NCBI GenBank assembly: GCA_964006375.1
Contig: OZ023265.1
Location: 149,598,269-149,662,268, forward strand
Direction of reading: 5' to 3'
Length of the DNA stretch: 64,000 nucleotides
Origin: Tillus elongatus
Taxonomy: Eukaryota > Arthropoda > Insecta > Coleoptera > Cleridae
The stretch's first letter is position 1. Every line of letters starts with the position of its first letter. The notes under the pieces were generated by a model that was not told the DNA's origin, did no database searches, and saw only the letters and a program-made list of their open reading frames with translations. This document shows, piece after piece, positions 50,110 through 64,000 of this stretch. The translations under genes and the position numbers were made by a program.

Positions 50110-50380
50110 TGTACCTAATTTTTTCAGATACATCGGTTATGTATTTAGTATCCTAGCCCGCAATTCATCTTCAAAATCCTCAGGTTTGAAATGCTTACTG
50201 CAAATTCTCTTATTTGCAACATGCCAGCCACCTTTGCGATAACATTTTCTTACCGATTCTTTTTGAATCTTATGCCCTTTAGGAAAATAAGAGAAGAAAA
50301 GTATCTCTCCACTTTCCTTTGCCGTTTTAGCATTATTTTTGCACGTTGCTGCGTTACAAATTGTTATCTACCTATCTGAT
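50110..50380 (-). pseudogene. THAP-type zinc-finger fragment
   Basis: On the minus strand, with small frame shifts, the DNA reads a CxxxxC start (CNAATCKNN-like), FFSYFPKGHKIQKESVRKC, then GGWHVANKRICSKHFKPEDF. The conserved Trp and the CxxH of ICSKHF are the landmarks of a THAP DNA-binding domain, used by P-type transposases and by host proteins. It is isolated and broken. Confidence 0.5.
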
Positions 50381-50759
50381 AAATTACCGATTTAATTCTT
50401 GATTAAATAACGTCCAATTCGTCCTAAGGTTGATTCCCTGTACACTTATGTTTACAACATTACAACAAAACACCTTAAGAAATAAAATACAGGCATTAAG
50501 GTAATAGTTTCGATTTAACTGCTATTTCGTACAAAATAGACATTAAAATATGTCTGTAACTGATCGTATTCGAATTTTTTTTTAGCACACACATTAAAAG
50601 TTACCCAAATTTCTAATAAATGTTATTTAAAGCACCAAAGCCAAACTTAAACTTTTGGCATTTAGACTTCACATGACGTATTATCCTCCTCTCGCGTCTC
50701 TCCCCTCTCGGAGTTACCAGACAACCTGTCTAATCTATAAACCTTGGCCTGAAGATCAT

Positions 50760-51810
50760 ATCTCTCGGTATTTGTATCATGATCACATATACCGCATGCG
50801 GTACTATTTAAGCAAGCTGGTTTCATTTGTGGCCGCTGAAAAAAAGAAATTATCTCAGAACCCAATGTAGCATGACCATAACCCTTTAAAAGCAGCCGCC
50901 ATGGCTCAGTTTGCAATCTAGCTAACGTCAAATGGTCAATTTCCATTCTCGAAACGGGTTATAGTCACAGGCAGGCCGAATTATCATCGTTCCCGCTAAT
51001 GACCTAAGTAGTCGAGGCGGTTCATAAAAAAGTTCTGGACGCAGCAAGTGCGTTATGGTAGCCAATTTTCATAAAAATGTTGTTAACAGTAAATGCGAGC
51101 AGGCATCAACCTGATTACCAGTATAGCCTATGTAGTAGAAAGAATGTAGTATATTTTGTCAAAATTACTTACTGCGTACAGAATTTTTTCTTACAAACAT
51201 GCATTATATTTCGATCAGAAACGCAAAAATGCATTAACGAATTCTACGAAAATTAGCAAAAAATTATAGACCGTTAAACCATACACTTCACTAAACCTAC
51301 AGCGAAAGCATCAACTTAACTACACTGAGAGCCAAAGCATCGATGAAAGGGTCTACTTGAAATGAATTTTCTGTAAATATTTTAGTAAAATGAAGGACAA
51401 TGACGGTTGAATCTGAAACTTAAGGGTTCGTAGAACACTCTTCTTGCAACATTTTTTTTTCACAATCTGTATTTGTTTCACGTTTTTTGCCTAAACATTG
51501 CCAATTTTGACGTTTCAAATTGCGAGTTTGACGTTTTGAAGAAAACTTCAAAATATGTTTCTTTAACTCCCATAACTTCTGTGTCTCTAAAGCTAGAGAA
51601 CTAAATTTTGGTGCAGGGTTCACTGTTTATAATACAAGCACGTGTACCAAATTTGGTTGCCGTTACTTTGTTATTCCCGGAGATATAATCTTTTTAGAAA
51701 GAAAACACAACATTTTCCGGGAAAACCTGGTCTGATTTCCCTGGCTAACGAACTTATCCCTGACCAAATTTGATCAAGATCGGATCATTATTTTTTGAGT
51801 TACCGGTCGG
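50760..51810. other. Repeat-rich stretch without genes
   Basis: Holds the recurrent GCAGCAAGTGCGTTATGGTAG motif at about 51,040 and, from about 51,240, an inverted TA-element right flank that runs to tract 17 (GAGTTACCGGTCGGATATA). Confidence 0.45.
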
Positions 51811-51811
51811 A

Positions 51812-52810
<999 letters not shown>

Positions 52811-53029
52811 TAATATGTTTGAAGATGTGGTGCCTACTTCATTCCAAGTCACTATTAACCGACTATTTATGAAATCAAATAAGTAAATTAAATCGATTGT
52901 CATAAAATATGTAGTGTATTAAGACAAGGGAAAAAGAAATAAAACATATATAACTGTGCACATTTTGATTATATTTTAGGGTGCTTGAGAGATGTATTGT
53001 CACAGCATAATATCTTATTAAAGTTCATT

Positions 53030-53053
53030 TGTAAATAGGTTTAATTTTTATAT

Positions 53054-53124
<71 letters not shown>

Positions 53125-53580
53125 AACTCAAAAAATAATTAACCAATTTCGATGAAACTTGGCAAGTGCCTGTCTTTTATTAATGGCTTGGATAAGTTCG
53201 TTATCCAGAAAAATCAGACGGGGTTTTCCGGAAAAATTTTGAGTTTTCTTTCGAAAAAATTTTTTTTCTCCGAAAGTAACAAAGCTGTTTTAATGAAATT
53301 TACTATATATGTTGCCTCAACCTTACTACGTACCAAAATTCAACTTTCTAAGTTTAGAGAAAATTGAGTTATTCAAATTTTAAATTTTCTTTCGAAAAAA
53401 ATTTTTTCTCCGAAAATTACGAAGTTATTTTAATGAAATTTTGTGGATATCTTGCCTTAGGAAACACCTTACTACGTATTGAAATTAAACTCTCTAAGTT
53501 TATAGAAAATTGAGTTATTTGAATTTGAAGCATTTAATAAAAATTCACTACCATAACGCACTTGCTGCGTCCCGAGTTTT
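53030..53580 (+). repeat. TA-element right flank, duplicated, with (TA)n tract 19
   Basis: (TA)n at 53,057-53,121, then GATAACTCAAAAAATAAT and the standard right flank. A second diverged copy of its latter half starts at about 53,380. It ends at an ACTACCATAACGCACTTGCTG motif (about 53,545). Confidence 0.7.
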
Positions 53581-53689
53581 TTTTTAGTTCTACATCTGCG
53601 CGTCATGGAATAATGTTGATAGTGATGGAGATTACCTAAGTATTAAATTAAATATTTGGAAAATGGAATTTATACACTTTGGCTCTGAA

Positions 53690-53755
53690 ATATGCTACGG
53701 AATTTTGACTTATTTTAGCAAATTTTAAAAAAAAATCTCTAATGAGGAGATTTGT

Positions 53756-53842
<87 letters not shown>

Positions 53843-54420
53843 ACAGATAACGCAAAAAATAATCTTGATCAAATTTGGTGAGTACCTTCCTTTTGCGAGT
53901 GGATTGAATAAGTTCGTTAGCTAGGAAAATCGGACCAGGTTTTCCCAGAAAATGTTGTGTTTTATTTCTAAAAAAAATTATATCTCCAAAAATAACAAAG
54001 TAAGGGCAACCAAATTTATTACGCGTGTATTATAAAGAGTGAACTCTGTACCAAAATTTAGGTCTCTAGCTTTAAAGACAAAGAAGTTATGGGCAGTTAA
54101 AGAAACAAATCTTGGAGTTTTCTTCAAAACGTCAAACTCGTAATTTGAAACGTCAAAATTGGCAATATTTAGGCAAAGAACGTGAAACAAATACGGATTG
54201 TGAAAAGAAAATATTGCAAAAAGAGTGTTCTGCGAACCCTTAAGTTTCAGATTCAACCGTCACTGCCCTTCATTTTACTAAAATATATACAGAAAATTCA
54301 TTTCAAATAGACCCTTTCTCTGATGCTTTGGCTGTCGGTTTAGTTAAGTTGATGCTTTCGCTGTAGGTTTAGTGAAGTTTATGGTTTAACAGTCTACAAT
54401 TTTTAGTTAATTTTCGTAGA
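53690..54420 (+). repeat. TA-element with (TA)n tract 20 and long right flank
   Basis: (TA)n at 53,759-53,839, then CCGACAGATAACGC, the standard right flank, and a continuation (CAAAACGTCAAACTCGTAAT, AGACCCTTTCTCTGATGCTT) that is also seen at 29,930-30,010, 36,900-36,990 and reversed at 51,330-51,480. Confidence 0.7.
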
Positions 54421-55326
54421 ACAAATTCGTTAATACATTTTTGCATTTTTTATCGAAATATGATGCGTTTGTAAGAAAAGAATCTGGATAGCGAATTTTC
54501 ATTAAATCCTTGAAATTTCAATAACTCAATTTGCTATTAACACTTTGTTGATTAGGAAATCAACATTTAAGTTTATTTTCGGAAAATTTTTGTATATTTT
54601 TAAACCATAAGTAATTTTGATAAAATATAGTAGATTGTTTCTACTACATAGGCTATACCGGTAATCAGATTGATACCTGCTCGCGTTTGCTATTAAAAAC
54701 ATTTTTATGGAAATTGACTTCCATACACATGCTGCATCCAGAATTTGATATATTTTTATATATTTTCAAACAATAAAGTTATTTCGATGAAACATGGTAC
54801 ATTGTTTCTATTATATAGGCAACCAAGTTTGATTGATGCCTGCTTTCATCAAAGAAAGACATTTTGGGATTTACCGGGCGCAGGGTTGTATACCGGTACC
54901 GGTCACAGTACAGTATTGAGATGTTCGTCAGCTACTGCTATACTGGTGGATCTGGCGATATTACGACTATTAACGTTTACAGTGTGTGCTGGGTGGAAGT
55001 CTTCCACCTTTCCTGAAGGTTATACTAAGCACTCGGTAACGTATAAAATTGAAAGGACTAAGAAGATTCAACATGAAGTTTCCAAATAGATCGAGGTTCA
55101 TTCTAACAATAAAGAATCCCCAAGTTCAGCTACGTTTGCCGACAATCTTCTGTAATCAAGAGTAGAAAACAAGGGCAATAATATTGTTTTTGATATTGTT
55201 AATAATAATCTAAATATTAATAAATATAATGCAGTAAATCTCACGCCTTGAAGAGATTTTTCAAATAATATTATCTATAATTGGGTGGTCATGGTTGGAA
55301 GGTTACTTTTAAAACACTCACACTAA

Positions 55327-55361
<35 letters not shown>

Positions 55362-55380
55362 TCCATATCTCTCTCTCCCT
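54421..55380. other. Repeat-derived and unassigned sequence
   Basis: Contains a piece of the 394-bp repeat body (about 54,590-54,850). Around 54,860-55,000 there is a small GC-richer stretch with no recognised product. A (CT)n/(CA)n run lies at 55,326-55,363. Confidence 0.35.
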
Positions 55381-55384
55381 CTTT

Positions 55385-56690
<1,306 letters not shown>

Positions 56691-57120
56691 AAAAACTTGT
56701 TATGATCACATAACATAACAGAATATGATTGAAAAAAAGTAAAATTATATCATGATAATTGGTCAGTTGGGGATAAAAATTTAAAATGTTGTATACCTAC
56801 TGTGAGATTATAAATTATTTTAAAAAGAAAAATGTTACAATGCTTGGTCCATACCACTCGCGAATTACGCAAAGCACATTGCGAAATCGCAGCGAAACCT
56901 ATCCCTATTGGTTTATTTTAAATAATATCGTAATATTCTTTAAAATGGAGCAATAATAATCAATTTCGCTATTTGCATTTCGCGACTGTATGAACCTAGC
57001 TTAAGGAGACTGGTGCAGTTATAGACAAGGCTACGATAATACGTATGATGGTTCAATTTCAGTTACTGACATGACAACTATTTGATTCACTTCGCTAACA
57101 ATTATGATAACGGATTTTCT
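56691..57120. other. Unassigned AT-rich sequence
   Basis: No repeat or gene recognised. Confidence 0.3.
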
Positions 57121-57126
57121 TTTGTA

Positions 57127-57349
57127 GTGCTTCTTTTGAGAGCTGGTTTTTTACTAATACAGCTTGGAACAATACCAACGCAGGATGTGTATGAAATTAT
57201 TATACAGAATTTGGCAGATGTCTCCGTCAGTATAATATCGTTTTGTACAATTGGTTATACCATAGCTTATGGAGAGGACGTGAATGGTATGGTAGGAAAA
57301 CCACATTTCTCGCATTTCTGGGATATGGACCCTGACAAGGCGGTATTTG
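57127..57349 (+). CDS. Single ammonium-transporter-like exon (partial gene or relic)
   Basis: An exon-like open stretch preceded by a pyrimidine-rich acceptor (TTTTCTTTTGTAG) and closed by a donor (GTAAGATT at 57,350). It translates to LLLRAGFLLIQLGTIPTQDV, then NLADVSVSIISFCTIGYTIA, then YGEDVNGMVG and WDMDPDKAVFG. The pattern, two membrane segments with an AGF...N..DV..S...F...GY..AYG framework, resembles the N-terminal part of Amt/Rh-type ammonium transporters. No partner exon was found within the following 6 kb and the upstream side is unclear. It could be an exon of a gene with very large introns or a captured relic. Confidence 0.5.
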
Positions 57350-57659
57350 GTAAGATTATTTTGAAATAAAAACCCTTCTAAGAGGTTTATTTCTCTGGCA
57401 CTAAGAAACTGTTACTAGTTGTCTGCAAATATTTACCAACGACCCCTTTATTTTAGGGAATAAATTCACAAACGGTGGGGAGGTGACTGCTTTCGACGAA
57501 GTAAAGCCCGTAGAAAAAATATTTGGGGTTTATTTTAGTTTGTATATATTCATGCATATACATGGTGAGGCATTAGTAAGACAAAGTCTTACATATACGT
57601 TATTATGCAAGATAGTTTACAATACTGATTCTTTAAGATTACATAAGAGCATTTTACAT

Positions 57660-57860
57660 CATAAGACATGATGTTCCGGTAGATATACTGCATTATATTG
57701 GTCTTGGTAGAGAGTCTGTTGGACTTCTGTCTAGTTATCTCACTGGAAAATCACAGCATGTAGAGTAGCATGGCCATGTTTCCGCTGCAGTCGGAGTGAG
57801 TAAAGGTGTATCCCAGGATTCAATCCTCGGCCTGCTTTTGTTTACCATTCATATGCACAT
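57660..57860 (+). pseudogene. Small non-LTR reverse-transcriptase fragment
   Basis: Reads HYIGLGRESVGLLSSYLTGK, then GVSKGVSQDSILGLLLFTIH, equivalent to the region before and including the VPQGS(I/A)LGP block of non-LTR RTs. It has an internal stop and is cut off before the catalytic Asp pair by (TA)n tract 21. Confidence 0.7.
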
Positions 57861-57867
57861 TTTTTCA

Positions 57868-57870
<3 letters not shown>

Positions 57871-57941
<71 letters not shown>

Positions 57942-58080
57942 ATATAAAACTGTAAGTGACCCCGGAGATGGATTCTAGGGGTTCGTGCTCATTTGAAAAA
58001 AAAATAATCAAAATTCAAATGTCGAGATATCTTTATTAGTGAGTTTTTTAATAGAAAATTCACTAAAAGAGATATGGGTG
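57871..58080 (-). repeat. (TA)n tract 21 with inverted TA-element left flank
   Basis: TA run at 57,871-57,939, then the reversed left flank (GGAGATGGATTCTAGGGGTT, GTGAGTTTTTTAATAGAAAA). Confidence 0.75.
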
Positions 58081-58470
58081 TCTTTGAAAAATCAGCATTT
58101 GTATTTTTAATTTAATAATTGCTCAAAGTGACCACCGTTGGTCTCCATTCAATAATACAATATGTGATCAAATCCTCTTTTGATATTTTCCAACATCTCC
58201 CGGTTCATTATGTGACATTCAGTTTAAATTTAATTGAAACAATCTATATTGGAATTCAAAGTGAAAAAACATGACAAAAACGATCAAAACCTTACTTACG
58301 AATTACCATCATTTTTACTTCTTTCTGCCAACTCGTAAACTTTATCAACGAAAATACAGGACTAAAAAATGTTTTTCCAATATCCAGTGACCACCAAAGA
58401 TTTTTAAATTTTTCAAAAACTAATCGATAACGCAAACACGAAATAAATATTACTATTCTAAGTTTTTAGC
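58081..58470. other. Unassigned AT-rich sequence
   Basis: No gene or known repeat recognised. Confidence 0.3.
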
Positions 58471-58591
58471 AAATTAAGAAAAATTCGCTAATAGAGAGGT
58501 CACGATGAAAAGCTTTTGAAAAAATTTCTTTCGATCGGCGAGAATTTGGGTCCCTGGAACCCAAAACCAAGGTCCGTTAAAATTTTTATAT

Positions 58592-58667
<76 letters not shown>

Positions 58668-58830
58668 CCAAGCGATAACTCAAAAAAAAAAAACTAAAAT
58701 TATTCAACTTGGTAAAAATCTTCTTTGGGCGAAAACCGAGGTCGAGTTCGGTAATCAGCCTTTATACTCAAGTTTTTCCGGTGGTAAATCGGGGAAAATT
58801 TTTGAAAACGCTATATTTTTTAAATTATTC
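58470..58830 (+). repeat. TA-element with (TA)n tract 22
   Basis: Diverged left flank (CTAATAGAGAGGTCACGATG), TA run at 58,596-58,659, then TATGTATCCAAGCGATAACTC and a diverged right flank. Confidence 0.65.
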
Positions 58831-59080
58831 AAGTGAGTGAATATTTATTTCTAGAATCGATTTATTATTCAAAAAGATATATGGTCAAATCGGCAGCTAA
58901 ACAGTTTAAGCCTGATTTTAAATTGTGATCCAAACAACCTTTAAAATAAGTTATGTTAAATTCTTTTACACAGAAACAGTACGTATGCAATCAGGACTGT
59001 TAAAAATTGTGTAAATAGTGCAAACTTTGCAAATAATTTAATTCTTTAGTTAAAAGCGAAACTTAAAAATGAGTAAAGAC

Positions 59081-59088
59081 TATATAAA
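59081..59088 (+). promoter_or_regulatory. TATA-like box of the 5S-like sequence
   Basis: TATATAAA ending 24 bp before the first 5S-like base, the position used by arthropod 5S rRNA genes. Confidence 0.45.
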
Positions 59089-59111
59089 CCTTGGATAAAT
59101 AACCATTTCCA

Positions 59112-59230
59112 GAGAACAGCTATAGCACATTGGAAATAACGAATCTCGTGCGATCAGCGAAGTTAAGCAACCTCGGGCGTGGTCAGTTCTTGGATGGGTG
59201 ACCACCTGGGAATATCGCGTACTGTTACCT
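59112..59230 (+). rRNA. 5S rRNA-like sequence (solitary, diverged)
   Basis: About 119 bp aligning end to end with animal 5S rRNA. Landmarks are TCTCGTGCGATCAGCGAAG, AGTTAAGCAACCTCGGGCG (box A), GGATGGGTGACCACCTGGGA (box C region) and CGCGTACTGTTACC. The 5' end GAGAACAG can still pair with the 3' CTGTTACCTC with a small bulge. A run of nine T follows (from 59,231), the usual RNA polymerase III stop. Several substitutions in the first 30 bases distinguish it from a standard gene. It may be a dispersed pseudogene, a variant gene, or the head of a 5S-derived SINE; no SINE body is visible upstream or downstream. Confidence 0.7.
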
Positions 59231-59399
59231 CTTTTTTTTTTAGGTAGTGACATTTCTGTTTTGTTTTTATTACCGAATTTTTATTTAAAAAATTAAGCGT
59301 TTTTTATTTTAAAAATTCTCTGATAGAGAGGTTTCGATGGTGAGACTGCAATAATTAAAATATTAATTTTTCCGAAAAAAAATTTGTATCTCAAAAAAA

Positions 59400-59445
59400 A
59401 GCCTGGACGCAGCAAGTGCGTTATGGTAGTGAATTTTCATAGAAA
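59400..59445. repeat. Recurrent GCAAGTGCGTTATGGTAG motif
   Basis: Single inverted-repeat end (CTGGACGCAGCAAGTGCG...) of the family discussed in the findings, directly left of a reversed TA-element right flank. Confidence 0.6.
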
Positions 59446-59499
59446 TGATCTGGCACAAAATATTTTATTATTACTTTTTTTTCTTGTAACATAGAAATC

Positions 59500-60350
<851 letters not shown>

Positions 60351-60767
60351 ATTTTGATGAAATTTGGTTGGTATGTTGCCCTCGTGAATACCTTACTCCA
60401 CCAAAACTCAACTTTCTAGGTTTATAGAGAACTGAGTTATACAAATATGAAGCATTTAATGAAAATTTGCTACCAATTGCAACGTCCAGACGTTTTTTGT
60501 TTTGAAGTTTTGAAAGCAAATATTTTAAAAAGTAATCGGTAGATTCTCAAATTGCAGCTTTGAATAGAGAATGAAGAGAGCTTTCCAAAAGGGTGCCGTT
60601 CGGCCTACCTTCCCTATTCAAATTAAGGAGATGAAAGTCCTCCCGCTAGGGGTTGAATGCTACAAATTCTGTTAGGGTTCAAGAAAGTGTCGCTCTTGCA
60701 AGCCAGATCGAGGTGTTTTAAAGTTTTTCAAAATTCTCAAGAAAAAGCAAGGGTATTGTTTAATACA

Positions 60768-60770
<3 letters not shown>
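60351..60770. other. Unassigned sequence
   Basis: Left part is TA-element-derived (to about 60,440) and ends with a diverged ACCAATTGCAACGTCCAG motif. The rest, up to tract 24, has no recognised gene. Confidence 0.3.

Positions 60771-60840
<70 letters not shown>
60771..60840. repeat. (TA)n tract 24
   Basis: About 70 bp with no standard TA-element flank on either side. Confidence 0.97.
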
Positions 60841-60843
<3 letters not shown>

Positions 60844-62970
60844 GTTAATTATTATTCAAAATCATAATTTTGTTACAAGAACTGTTTCCTCTTTCTTTTC
60901 AAAAATAATGAAATATCAAACATCTTGTCGGCTAATTTCAGTGACGAGGAACAAGGATTTGTGCTACACTACTAAACACTCTTCCTACGGGGGCCGAGGA
61001 AGGCAAGGAAGTATTATACTCGGAGAAGAGGTTCTTTCAAAACAAAGTACAATTGTAATAAACCTAGACTTTTTTGTTTTGCTCCAAATAGAGAGCACAA
61101 GATACTTATATTTGATATCTTTGCTTCTGTGGTTAAAGATCACTAAAACATTAGATTAAATTCCAACTTTAACAACATGTATAGTTTTTTTTAAAGATTG
61201 AACAGTTTTCCTGAAGATGGATGTTTAACCACTGAAGCACATAGGGTAGAGAATACAATTTGTCTGGAAGAATAAATCTTTAAATATTTTTATAAAAGAT
61301 AAGTGAAAAGGGAGCAGAAAAAAGATCCCAAAACATACGATCTGAGATCAGATCAAAGATTTTAAATTTGCAGAAGGTAGATTAGATCATGGATCAACAA
61401 TTTAGATCAAACGATCTAGATCAGTCTCAACACTGCTCATAGCTACAGTGGCTGTATAAAGACTGTGCGGGCATATGTTCGTTAGAGTGTTGATTGGTCA
61501 ACGAGCACGTGAGATCAGGCACGCCATGTTTAATTTTTATTTGTACAGGGCCTTATGGTATAAACAGGGAAATCAAAGCATTTCTGTGTTAATCGATGCA
61601 TCTGTAAGAAAAATGGACAGGGGTCGCAATTAATAATGATGTAGAAATTACTCATCTGATATTTCATTATCGGAGTGTCTTTTTTAATTAGAAAATGTAA
61701 AGTAAAATCTCGTTCTCGATTGGCGCCAAATTTCAAATCCACTCTAATGTCAATTACACCTCTGGAAAGTAAAAGGAATCCTGGCAGAATTCTTGCAAAT
61801 TGCGTGGAGAAATGTATGCATTTGTGAATAACTCACATAATGTTGAGGAGAACGTTGCTTGAAGTTTTGCTGTAATAGCTTTTGAGCTTAGAATCGTTCA
61901 TCAGTGCTCAATATTTAGATTGGTTTATTTAATTGATTACCTGCTCGAAATTAAAAACATATTCAATTCAAAAAACGATTTATAATTACATGAAGTATAA
62001 AGAAGCCAAGTTCATTTGCTTGAACAAGTTAAGTCAGATAGACATTATTATTAAATATTTGTGACTGAATAACTATCACTACCCATCCACGTCTAAGACA
62101 TACATGGATTTTCGGAGCTATGAATTTTCAACTATTCCCTACCGAGTGCTACTTTCATCAATTACACAGTGACTAGAGCAACTTTCCTTGTGTTTGAAAT
62201 ACAGCTAGAAGGTACTATTTGCCTCTCCGGATATTTTCCAAGGTCACCAGGAAGGCATAACAACCGAATTTTCAATTGCCTTGTCCACTGTGCAACCCCA
62301 TACCAACCTGCCTTCATCAAATATATAATAAACAGTTATGGTGGGGGGGTCGTCTGTTAAATAATTTAAAAAAGCCTGCAATAATAAGTTATTCAACACG
62401 TTTTGAATTATTATTGTTTATTTTTATCATATATATTTGGCATTTTTCTAAATAGAACATACAAGTGTTTCATTTTTAGTAACTTCGTATTAATATATTG
62501 TCTAATCTTGAAATTCTGCGATATATTCCGTAAAAGGCGCATAACAGTGATAAGCGCCTCAAGAAGATAAGACGAGTCAAGATGGAGAGATGAACCAGGT
62601 GGGTTACAGCTGTAGTCGCACTAATTTTAGTTATATCGAAATAATCGTATACAGTCCAATCGAAGTGAGCACATAATTAGGAGTGAGTAGTGACATCGTG
62701 CCTCTTGTCAAGAATAATCATTGCAGTAGGTTACTAATTATTTAGATCTGTTATCTGCACTCTGCATGTACAGTTTTAGAAAAACTAACTTTTGACTAAG
62801 GGAAGGTAATGTACGCCGCCGATTTTGTTTTGTTGTAATACATACTGGTAAATTTGCAGATAAGCTCACACAGTGCTTTTAGAAAAACAATTTCAGAAAC
62901 ATCCCTAGAACCCCCCGTGAATGCAAAAGAATTTTTTTTGTAAACAACCACCGACAAAGTAACAGCTTCA
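60841..62970. other. Gene-poor region
   Basis: No domain or repeat was recognised in the short open frames. The block TTTTCGGAGCTATGAATTTT at about 62,111 has a reversed partner at about 63,875, pointing to an undefined dispersed repeat. Confidence 0.35.
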
Positions 62971-62974
62971 CCAG

Positions 62975-63510
62975 CTAATCTTATAAACTTCACAAATAAG
63001 ACCAAACCTCGAATCCTGCTCCCACATCTGGGGTGCTGCTGCCGCTTCTACACTCGCTATCCTGGACTCCATTCAGAAGAGAGCTATACGTCTAATCGGT
63101 GACCCTACCCTTACCCAAAGGCTGCCATCCCTTGCCCACCGACGTGCTGTTGGTGACCTCTCTCTCTCTTTTTTTTATAGATATCTGCACGGGCACTGCT
63201 CAGAGGAGCTTTCTTCCATACTTCCTCCACCTGCTGCCCCCAACAGATCTACCAGGGGAACAGAGCGAATGCATCCTTTTACTGTCCAGGTCACCAGACA
63301 TAGAACATCTTGTTATGCCCGCTCTTTTGTCCCGAGGACTTCCAAGTTGTGGAATTTCTTGCCGGCACATGTTTTTCCTTCTCCCCCGAACCTCCAAACC
63401 TTCAAGTCCAGAATTAACAAGTTGCGTCTTTCCTCGTTGTTGACACTCACGGTACGATAGTATTTAGGCTGTAAGCCCTCGTGGTGTGTTGTTGAAATAA
63501 AAAAAATAAA
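62975..63510 (+). mobile_element. Jockey/CR1-like retrotransposon, copy C (3' end)
   Basis: 5'-truncated insertion carrying the last RT C-terminal part (ILDSIQKRAIRLIGDPTL-like) in broken frames, then FVPRTSKLWNFLPAHVFPSP and TFKSRINKLRLSS, and the 3' end CACGGTACGATAGTATTTAG followed by a short A-rich AAATAAAAAAAATAAAAAAA tail. A (CT)5 run at about 63,160 marks the site that expanded in copy B. Confidence 0.85.
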
Positions 63511-64000
63511 AAAAACAGCGCCAGAGGTGCTCGGCGGGGACGTATAAACTAAAAATATGAAAAAAACGACTTAGCTGAACCTATATAAGCGGCCTTTATT
63601 CCATCTTGTAGCTATACCTCCCTAAAATCCTGTTTACCGCCCGCACAAAACCCCTAATCGCCGCAGGTCCCGTAAGTTTCTTGAGGGTTATTCCCAAGAA
63701 CTTTTTCTTGCGGTTTATGAATTCGGAGTGGTGGTATGCTTGCAGATGGGGTAGGAAACCCTACAGGACGAAGCAACCTTGGAAGATAGCCGAAGAGAAG
63801 ATTTTAAACACAAGGAAAGTTGCTCTACTCCTCACTGTGTGATGGATGGATGTAGCATTCCGTAGTGAATAGTTGAATATTCATAGCTCCGAAAACATAT
63901 TGTTACATTCTACGGGGTTCTGGATTTGTTGACTAACAAAACACAGCTTTTCAAACTACTAATTTATTATAACCAACTAATTTCCAACACCAGTATCAAC
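63511..64000. other. Right edge, unassigned
   Basis: Somewhat GC-richer start (GCGCCAGAGGTGCTCGGCGG at about 63,520). From 63,901 TGTTACATTCTACGGGGTTC looks like a possible LTR start but runs off the window. Confidence 0.3.

Larger units (their letters stand above)
48530..50755. mobile_element. 2.2-kb region bounded by diverged inverted repeats, with THAP remnant
   Basis: The block CAAGGTTTATGGATTAGATA ... TTGTCTGGTAACTT at about 48,538-48,585 recurs reversed at about 50,700-50,750 (AGTTACCAGACAACCTGTCT...ATAAACCTTG), with weaker matching for another 50 bp inward. Between lie a minisatellite and a THAP-like piece. This could be a P-like or other THAP-bearing transposon remnant; no transposase core was seen. 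Confidence 0.45.

Noticed and set aside
57483..57671. Second exon of the Amt-like gene
   Set aside because: There is a plausible acceptor, but the translation lacks any Amt-like membrane segment and runs into RT debris.
63901..64000. LTR beginning TGTTACATTC
   Set aside because: Only a TG start is seen; no matching end, primer-binding site or second copy in the window.

Overview
The window looks like insect genomic DNA, most likely from a beetle. It is AT-rich and intron-containing. It carries seven copies of a three-exon gene for a secreted, cysteine-free, glycine-rich peptide of the attacin type, surrounded by degraded non-LTR retrotransposons, mariner relatives, hAT and foldback elements and very long (TA)n tracts. 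The beetle assignment is inference from the peptide family and the repeat style; no species is claimed.

The host genes are an attacin-like cluster at about 2.0-45.5 kb: six copies on the + strand (starts at 2070, 18716, 26269, 31422, 38410, 44511) and one on the - strand (start at 14239). All seven have the same structure: exons of 131, 182 and 197 bp, 169 codons, a signal peptide, a short propeptide ending in a dibasic RQRR site, and a 125-residue mature chain. All are open. Their promoters share a TATA box, an initiator-like motif and a conserved ATATAATAAATCCC block. Copies 1-3 form one sequence group and copies 4-7 another.

The cluster grew by segmental duplication. Copies 2 and 3 lie head to head in an inverted duplication with arms of about 3.4-3.7 kb (11.87-15.56 and 17.45-20.84 kb). 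Copies 4-7 lie in direct tandem units (about 25.3-30.5, 30.5-37.5, 37.5-43.7 and 43.7-47.6 kb) that were duplicated together with a (TA)n repeat and retroelement debris. Comparing units reveals empty and filled sites for several later insertions.

The most striking non-genic object is in unit 6: a 307-bp tandem repeat (about 40.47-42.65 kb) in which each full copy carries what reads as a complete type I hammerhead ribozyme. This is the layout expected of a metazoan retrozyme. The second copy is interrupted by a clean 1,536-bp non-autonomous hAT-like element with an 8-bp target duplication. Two other places (an insertion at 4.07-4.62 kb, and a foldback element in intron 2 of copy 1) carry weaker hammerhead-like motifs.

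The flanks are mostly repeats. Left of the cluster are an I/LOA/R1-group fragment (1-1.17 kb), a Jockey/CR1-like element (5.4-8.5 kb) and a gag-endonuclease fragment (8.59-11.35 kb), all on the minus strand. At 22.5-23.6 kb there is a dead mariner-like transposase. Right of the cluster are a THAP-domain remnant (about 50.2 kb), a 470-bp (CT)n expansion inside another copy of the Jockey/CR1-like element (55.4-56.7 kb), an isolated ammonium-transporter-like exon (57.1 kb), a near full-length 5S rRNA-like sequence with a TATA-like box and T-run terminator (59.1 kb), and a third copy of that retroelement's 3' end (63.0-63.5 kb). Twenty-four long (TA)n tracts punctuate the window.
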